This document shows positions 57,574 to 64,000 of a stretch of DNA of 64,000 nt, one piece after another. Each line of letters begins with the position of its first letter. Positions within the stretch are counted from its first letter, which is position 1. The notes beneath the pieces were generated by a model. That model did not search any database, was not told the origin of the DNA, and saw nothing but the letters and a program-made list of their open reading frames with translations. The stretch comes from Caenorhabditis remanei (Eukaryota; Nematoda; Chromadorea; Rhabditida; Rhabditidae), in NCBI RefSeq assembly GCF_010183535.1, contig NC_071331.1, positions 23,250,001 through 23,314,000 on the forward strand. The letters are read 5' to 3'. Both the position numbers and the translations under genes were made by a program.

Positions 57574-58856
57574 TCAAATCGGAACAGCTGGAGTACAATT
57601 GGCATTGTCTGCAATTTTCCACTCGCCAATTATCTTCACCCACGGTTTCCATTTCTCCACTCCACACACGTTAGTAATACCCTTTTCGATACATTCACGG
57701 TATGTACCAATGATGTAGCACGGGTATTCGAGCTGAATTTAAAAAAAATTTATTTTTAAATAAAAATTTTTAATTACCTGACCGAGTTGTACCCATAGAT
57801 CATGAGCCTCTACCATACACGCAGGAGGCGTGGTCATTTTCTTTTGGCAATCGGCGTACCCATTGAAATAATAGGTGGTGACATCACAGAGCACATTGAG
57901 CATTTTGGAGATTTGAGTGTCAGCGAGACAAGGGAGGTTTGAGAGGCACGTCTGGAAAAGAATGGTGAAAATTAAGGTCAGTTGGGGGAAAACGGAATAA
58001 AAATTTAACTCGGGGACTAGTTTTCCATGAATTTGGTTTTCTAGGCCACCAAATGGAAAACTCGACCGCCACTGTTTTTGATCAAAGTTCTTGTTTTTTT
58101 TTAATTTCAAGTGTTTCTGAGCGTCCGAAAACAATTTCCGCATAAAATTTTGGCTCAGGGACTAGTTTTCCCAAAAATTTGGTTTTCTAGGCCATCGGTG
58201 CAAAAACTAGGCCGCCACGGTTTTTGGTCGACTTGTTGAGTTTTGCGCTCGTTTTTATGTCTATAATTGTTTTCCACTTGGTGTTCTAAAAAACCAAATT
58301 CAAGGAAAACTAGTCCCTGAGTTCAATTTTTGTGAAAATCCGGTTTATAAACATAAAAACGAGCCCACAATTCAACAAATAGACCAAAAACGACGAGTTT
58401 TTGCATCAGTGGCCTAGAATACCAAATTTGGGAAAAACTAGTCCCTGGGCCAAAATTGTATGCCATTAAAATTTGAAAAAACGAAAAAATTCGCATAAAA
58501 AAGGTGGTGGCCGAGTTTTTCCATTTGGTGGCCTAGAAAATCAAATTCAAGGAAAACTAGTCCCCAACTTACCTTAGCACTCTCACATTTCTTCACAATC
58601 TCCTGACCTTCATCTGTGGTGAAATTCTCGAAATTTATAGTTGCTCCTTTAAATGATGTGGTCACTGGCTGAATTTCAATTCCAGATAATTAACTATAAC
58701 TACCTATCAAAATTACCCTACCGTAAGACAATCCCTGGCTTTTGAGGTATCACTAGCATTGCAGGTGTTGAAATAGTAGGTAGGGAGGTAGATTGCGTAG
58801 GAATAGGGGAAAATTGTAATGCAAAGAAAAATTGGGAGAGGATTCCAGTTTGGCAT
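57574..58856 (-). CDS. Secreted DUF19 (T20D4.11-like) cysteine-rich protein
   Basis: Four exons on the - strand (58722-58856, 58573-58668, 57778-57951, 57574-57732) meet in phase 0 and give 187 residues. The ATG at 58856 opens MPNWNPLPIFLCITIFPYSY, a signal peptide; an upstream in-frame ATG at 58901 would lengthen it. Cysteine spacing (TCNASDTSKARDC, KKCESAKTC, NLPCLADTQ, LNVLCDVTTYYFNGYADCQ, PPACMVEAH, YPCYIIGTYRECIEKG, TNVCGVEKW, NANCTPAVP) is that of the nematode DUF19/T20D4.11-like family, secreted proteins of unknown role. All introns carry a ctagtcccc / ggcctagaaa dispersed repeat. A poly(A)-type AATAAA lies just past the stop. An inverted copy of exon 2 sits at 59808-59903. No piRNA core occurs within the gene. 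Confidence 0.85.
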
Positions 58857-59379
58857 TTGAAAAAGGGAAGGATGTGGAAATAGGGGGATGCTTTGGAGCA
58901 AAAAACAAAAAACTGGCGGTCAAAAAAAGGGAAAAGTGGTCCCTGGGGGTTTAATGTCCTCTTGAAAAGAGCAAAACGGAAAAAAGGTTCAAGGAACATC
59001 TTTTTTTCAAAAAGTCACAAAAAAGGAATACTGCACCTCCAACGCACCCAAGGGATTACTGCGTGCAAATTCTTAGTGCAACTTAAAGGCGCATAGCATA
59101 AAAGTTCTAAAGAAAATAAACGGATTTTGAAATGGCGGGAGGAAAAATTCCGTTAAAGTAATTATTTTACTGTTTCCGTGAGTCCTATTATCATAAGAAG
59201 TATTTAAGATGCGATAATACAATGAAATGATGATACCTAAAAAGAACGGCCCGGAATAGAACTGGTACGAATAAAAACCGTAGGAAATGTATAGTCAAGT
59301 CATGGAACTCTCTCTTACAATAATAACACTCATTGCAATAGGGAAATGATTACTATATCGAAGTGAACCAAAATTTAAT

Positions 59380-59693
59380 GGCTCCGCGACATTCCGCAAC
59401 TGCGACATTTCGCAACTAGTCATTTCGCAACTGCGACACTTCGCAACTGCGACATTTCGCAACTACGACGTTTCGCAACCACTGGGCATTTGCATATTTG
59501 GGTCAGCAAAAAATGTTGAGTGTACCAGAGTGCTTGGGAACATATTTGAAAATAATTACATATAAGAAAAAGTTATCTGACCCATTTTTAGACAAAACTA
59601 GGTTAAACTATTGCTAGTTTAATGGTTGCGAAACGTCGTGGTTGCGAAATGTCCTAGTTGCGAAACGTCGCAGTTGCGAATTGTCGCGGAGCC
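59380..59693. mobile_element. GGCTCCGCGAC MITE with GCGACATTTCGCAACT subterminal repeats
   Basis: Ends ggctccgcgac and gtcgcggagcc. The left arm has five to six tandem variants of actgcgacatttcgca, and the right arm has the inverse series. taat occurs at both outer flanks. Confidence 0.75.
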
Positions 59694-59769
59694 AATTTAA
59701 TAAATTTAGCCGATTTTTTTGGTATCATTGGATTTTTTGTAGTGATGCCTCAAAAGTCAGGTAATTTGA

Positions 59770-59903
59770 TAGCTAATTATAGTTAATTATCTGGAATTGA
59801 ATTTCAGCCAATAACTACCTCATTCAAAGGAGCAACTATAAATTTCGAGAATTTCACCACAGCGGATGGTCAGGAGATTGTGAAGAAATGTGAGACTGCT
59901 AAG
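59770..59903 (+). pseudogene. Inverted fragment of the DUF19 gene (exon 2)
   Basis: On the + strand, acceptor ttgaatttcag and an exon reading PITTSFKGATINFENFTTAD then GQEIVKKCETAK, with a GTTAGT donor, match exon 2 of the - strand DUF19 gene (58573-58668), together with part of its flanking intron. No other exon follows within the next kilobase, so it is a fragment. Confidence 0.75.
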
Positions 59904-60422
59904 GTTAGTTAGTTTTGAACCAGGACAGGGGAACATACTGTAAAATTGAAATTTTCTGTCAAAAACAATGAAAAATCCGTTTTTTCCTCAAAATTCAAGC
60001 CCAAAACATAAAAAAAACGCATTGTGGCCGAACTTTTTTATGTGTGGCCTAGAATATCGAAAAATCGACCAAAACTATCGTTTTTTGATGGATTCCAGCC
60101 TAGTTTTCGGTGAACTGTCCACATTTTTTGTTTGAAAATAGCAAAAATCTCATTTTCAAGTCAAAAAATTGAAGAAGTGGCTGAAGTTTGTCAGTGTAAA
60201 CTTACACTGACTAAATGTTGGTCACTGTAACAATGTGCACTGACCAACTTCAAACTTTTCAGGAAATGAAATTCTTTAGACACAAGTTTTTTATATAAAT
60301 AAAGAAGATTTCTGATTTTTAGGGGGTTTTTTTTTAAGTTTCAACAAAAATTCAATAAAACCGGAAAAAAGGCTACTGTTTCAATACTTTCTCACATATG
60401 TTTTATGCACAATATAGATTAA

Positions 60423-60443
60423 TGTCTGTAGTTTTTCACGACT
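60423..60443 (+). ncRNA. Candidate 21U-RNA locus
   Basis: The core is at 60376-60383. TAAT at 60420-60423 gives a T 43.5 nt from the core centre. Confidence 0.55.
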
Positions 60444-61316
60444 ATAACCTTATTTTGAGCTCAAAATAAAAAACCTACGATAATTTTTTGTCTCCTTTAT
60501 CCTAACCACTGTTACTACATATTGCTACAAAAATCATTTTTTTAATCTGGTACAAATCAAAACAGTCAATCCTTAAAGACCTTCAGTATCCTTCCTGAGT
60601 AGCTATTCAGGGGGCAATATATTATTTTATAAGCCGTTCATAATGCTTTCAGAAATTTTTTTAAAACTAATTATGTTCATTTTGATACAGTAATTATTTT
60701 ACTGTGTCAGAAAGTGTTATTATCATAACAAGTGTTTTTGTGCCAATTGAAATCCATCCATAATGAGAACAACCCGGAACTTAATAATTACTGTTTCTAT
60801 ATAAACTTTATTAGTTTTTCGAAAATTCTGGAAGTATTACATTGTGTCCTTTCGATAAATAAAAAATGGTACTGACCACCTGAAAAGCTTCTCTGCTTTG
60901 AAGACTACTCACAGGAAGATTACTGTAGGTCTTCAAGACAAAGTGCACGGTACTCACGTTATATTGACGGTTGCTATGTATTTGTACCGGTTTTATTCCG
61001 GGCAGTTTTGATTATTGGCAGCAATTTTTGTAGTGATCTTGGGGATTCGATGACGTGGAATGCTTTAAAACATTATTTAATTTTCTAATATGTCACTGGG
61101 TTTTCAAAAAATCTTTTTCCCGGCTCGCGGCATATTAAAAAATAGCCCCGTACTAAATCACAGACATAGCACTCGCCTAGATCTACATTTTCTATACTTT
61201 TCAGCTCATAGTATCGATTTTTAAGCGAGTTGGCCGTCGATGCACGTAACTATGCTTTTGTCTTGAAACAGTAGAAAATGTTGAGTGAAAATCTTTTAAA
61301 AATTGAAATATTTATA

Positions 61317-61598
61317 CATGTCAACCGGGTTCTATGTCTGTGACCTACTACGGGCCGGATGGCTGTTCGTTAATATGCCGCGGGCCGGGCTAGAATGGCT
61401 TTTTTGGCCATTTTCGCGGTTTTTGGCACTTTTTCCCGACCGTGGCATATTAACAAATAGCCATCCGACCCGTAGTAGGTCACGGACATAGAACTCGTCG
61501 AGATCTACATTTTGGTATATTTTTCAGCTCATAATATTCATTTTGACGCGAGTTACGAGCCGGCCCGTTTTGGCCCGTTTCGGCCCGGTTGACAAGTC
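61317..61598. mobile_element. CATGTCAACCGGG palindromic MITE
   Basis: A relative of 56775-57117, with a shortened left arm and an intact right end gttgacaagtc. Confidence 0.7.
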
Positions 61599-62102
61599 TG
61601 GAAATATTGAAATGTTTGATTATTTCAACCTGGTTTCACTCATTTCACAACATCAGAATAATAGGATACACTTTATTAGAAAAGTATTCGATACTGCAGT
61701 GAGAAAAATGTGATCTCTCTAGAATGATAACATTTTGAAACAGTAACATTTTTAAAAACAATGAATTCGAAAGTGCACTTTGTTTTGAAGACCTTCAGTA
61801 TCCTTGAGAGGCAGAGAAGCTATTTAGGGGGTCAGTATTTAATTTTCCAAAATAGAAATGGTACTCAATATAAACTCAAAGGCGTATTGTAGTCGGTTAG
61901 GATATTTTAGTATCATAATGTATGATGAGTTCATTTTCATAGTTCAAGAATTTTCAATTCGGTCCACAACCCGCTGAAAGCGAGCGACGGAAAGTTTGGT
62001 CAGTGAAATGGCCGAAGAAAATTGGGTGGCCTAGAAATTCGACTTTGCATACATTATAATGTGAAGCAAAATCATTCATGATTTTTTTGGATACTCCTTT
62101 TC

Positions 62103-62123
62103 ATTTGACAATACCTTCAGAAA
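62103..62123 (-). ncRNA. Candidate 21U-RNA locus of a divergent pair
   Basis: The - strand core is at 62163-62170. TAAT on the - strand (62126 down to 62123) gives a T 43.5 nt away. Confidence 0.55.
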
Positions 62124-62226
62124 TTAATACAATCTTATTAATTGTACTTATTAATTGTATAGTGAAACAGTAATTATTTCACTGTTTCAGTGAGTGTTAT
62201 TATCGTAAGAGAAATATTGAAAGCAA

Positions 62227-62247
62227 TGGATTTAGTGATTAAGCTAA
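62227..62247 (+). ncRNA. Candidate 21U-RNA locus of a divergent pair
   Basis: The core is at 62182-62189. CAAT at 62224-62227 gives a T 41.5 nt away. Confidence 0.55.
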
Positions 62248-63928
62248 ATTAATATTTCAAAACAAATAATTTTTTGGCTTGTTACTTCATATTGCTACAA
62301 AAAAAAAGATCACTGCAAATTCAATCAAAACATCAAAATTTAAATATTAGTCACATATCTTGGATTCCTGAAGACAATTGTCAAAAATCTGATAAAATGA
62401 TCAAAAAATACTGGAATACTTATAATTTGAAATTTTTTTGAAACAGAAAAAGTTTTTTTTTGTTGCATGAATTACAATATTGTATTGAAGGTATAACTAC
62501 CCTTTGAGCAGGGCCAATGGATACTAATTAACTAATTAACTTTGTCTAATTGTTGTCAGTTTCACTTCCGTCTTTACTTCCGCTCAGCTCTGCTAGTCTT
62601 CCCCGGAATCCTATTGTCCGTTAGCCAAGAAATTGGAAAGAAGAGGGAAATGGAAGGGTTGTAAAATAAATCCCCATCTTTATGGACGGAAGAATGAATA
62701 GAGTGTAGTCCGGATTACTGTACCTAGTAATTAAGTTTTGGTGGTTTAACTATCTACTATTTTGGAACACATTAACTTGCAATTGAAGTTATTCTGCGTT
62801 GTAAAAATAATTGATAATTTTTGAAACAGAAAATTTTTCAAATGAGATTTTCACAGTTTCTAACAATAAAATTTGGAAAATTCAGCAAAAACTAGTCGAA
62901 AAACAATAAAAAACCGAAAATTTTAGTGGTGGCCGAGTTTTTGAATTTTCTAGGCCACCGTTGAAAAAGTTCGGCCACAACGCGTTTTTCACGATTTTTA
63001 GATGCTCTCGACCTGAATTTTGATGAGAAAACCGATTTTTTAATTGGTTTTGACAAAAAAAAAAACAATTTTCACAGTAATTTTAGTCAATTTTGGTGGC
63101 CTAGAAAATTCAAAAGCTTGGCCAACTCGATTTTTCGACTAAAAAACTGGTTTTTCACGATTTCTAGCCTAGAAATTTGTGAATTTCAGCAAAAACTAGT
63201 CTAAAAACAAGAAAAAAACAAGCATTTTAGTGGTGGCCGAGTTTTTGAATTTTCTAGGCCACCGATGAAGAAGTTCGGCCACCAATCAAAATCGACCATT
63301 TTTGATGATTTTTAGATGTTCCGGATCTGAATTTTGATGAGAAAACCGATTTTTGAACTGGTTTTGATCAAAATTTTGAGTTTATAGTATTTATGATCAA
63401 TTTTCAAGGCGTTATGGCCCAGAGAATTGAAAAAGTCGGCCATTACCAATCTTGTGTTTTTTATGGTTTCCAAGGTAGTTTTCGCTGCATTTTCCAAATT
63501 TTAGGTCAAAAAATTAAGAAAATCTTGTTTTTAGGTCAAAAATGTCAGGTTTTAAAATGTCCCTCCATACAGAGAAGTACATTTGGATAATAAGGGGGAG
63601 GGGGATTAGAAATTCTTAGAGTACAGATCAAAGTGTAGACAGGAGACGATCTACGGTCCCCCTATTCTGGAGACTCTCCCTGGAGAAAAGGGGGATCAGA
63701 TTCCCCCCTTTCCGGAGGATCCAAAGAAGAAGAGCAATTAAGAGATAATCCGCTCGAGACCCACTTTCTGACCTCCCCCTATTTCCACTTTCTTTGCTAC
63801 TTTTGTTCCTTTTTCGATTTTCGATTTTCACTACTTTTAGCTTCATTTTGAGTTTCACTTTCCACTGTTTCTATTTATTTTTTAGTTTATTTTTGGGTTT
63901 TAGAGGCAGAAATAATGAAAATTGACCA

Positions 63929-63949
63929 AAATTTTGGATAAAAGCAAAA
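63929..63949 (-). ncRNA. Candidate 21U-RNA locus
   Basis: The - strand core is at 63987-63994. CAAT on the - strand (63952 down to 63949) gives a T 41.5 nt away. Confidence 0.55.
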
Positions 63950-64000
63950 TTGGCAATAGATACTATGCCCAGCTTTCTAAAATTATTGAAACAGTTTTAA

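Larger units (their letters stand above)
58857..60375. other. Intergenic, motif-free stretch
   Basis: No exact piRNA core from 57209 to 60375. It holds the 59380-59693 MITE, the inverted DUF19 exon fragment, a small palindrome near 60190-60260 (gtcagtgtaaacttacactgac) and AT-rich sequence. No other gene seen. Confidence 0.6.
60376..64000. promoter_or_regulatory. Intergenic piRNA block 8
   Basis: CTGTTTCA starts at 60376 and 62182 (+). TGAAACAG starts at 61264, 61736, 62163, 62439, 62822 and 63987 (-). MITE pieces lie at 61105-61250 and 61317-61598. The stretch 62860-63560 is built of inverted ggtggccgagtttttgaatt units. From 63590 to 63880 the base composition changes (gggggatcagattcccccc), with no recognisable gene. 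Confidence 0.7.

Noticed and set aside
63628..63858. 76-codon - strand frame starting MKLKMKLKVVKIENRKRN
   Set aside because: No domain, signal or partner exon seen; could be the edge of something beyond the window, but unsupported.

Overview
The window is nuclear DNA from a Caenorhabditis nematode, most likely C. elegans or a very close relative. The AT-rich sequence, short introns with TTTTCAG-type acceptors, a chemoreceptor of the srj type, an astacin (nas) protease, a DUF19 protein and many short palindromic transposons all point that way. The species and chromosome are inferred, not proven.

The dominant feature is a dense 21U-RNA (piRNA) cluster. The 8-mer CTGTTTCA is the core of the upstream motif of type I 21U-RNA genes. 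I found it by eye about 40 times on the + strand and about 61 times on the - strand, against roughly 2 to 3 expected by chance at about one third GC (my own estimate). At most copies I checked, a YRNT small motif places a T 41 to 45 nt from the core centre, which is the spacing known for 21U-RNA 5' ends. Twenty-eight such loci are listed individually; the remaining motif copies are listed by block. In C. elegans such clusters lie on chromosome IV.

Protein genes sit between or inside the piRNA blocks. They are: a VWA-like gene lacking a visible start (2.3-3.6 kb, +); an intact srj-type receptor (16.3-18.9 kb, -) with relics of a second copy beside it; a TMEM144-like transporter (22.6-25.4 kb, +); a Ly6-like cysteine-rich gene (30.5-31.5 kb, -) with a 5'-truncated copy at 40.4-40.9 kb; twin small secreted cysteine-rich genes (33.9-34.6 and 43.3-44.0 kb, +); an astacin protease (35.6-37.2 kb, +); a 36-residue secreted peptide (39.7 kb, +); a calpain-like gene (48.1-54.4 kb, +) that lacks the usual catalytic Asn; and a DUF19 gene (57.6-58.9 kb, -) with an inverted exon fragment at 59.8 kb.

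A direct duplication of about 5 to 6 kb (about 28.5-34.6 and 38.7-44.0 kb) copied piRNA loci together with genes. Comparing the copies shows a one-base change that makes or breaks a piRNA core motif.

Mobile DNA includes hAT-type miniature elements (one with a perfect 8-bp target duplication and an empty paralogous site), a TTAA-flanked palindrome, two long foldback elements (one with a nested mariner-like element) and several palindromic MITE families. The piRNA motif is almost absent from the foldback elements and from the calpain, DUF19 and 3' TMEM144 regions. The cluster therefore looks like an ancient motif-rich background interrupted by later insertions and by motif-free gene islands.
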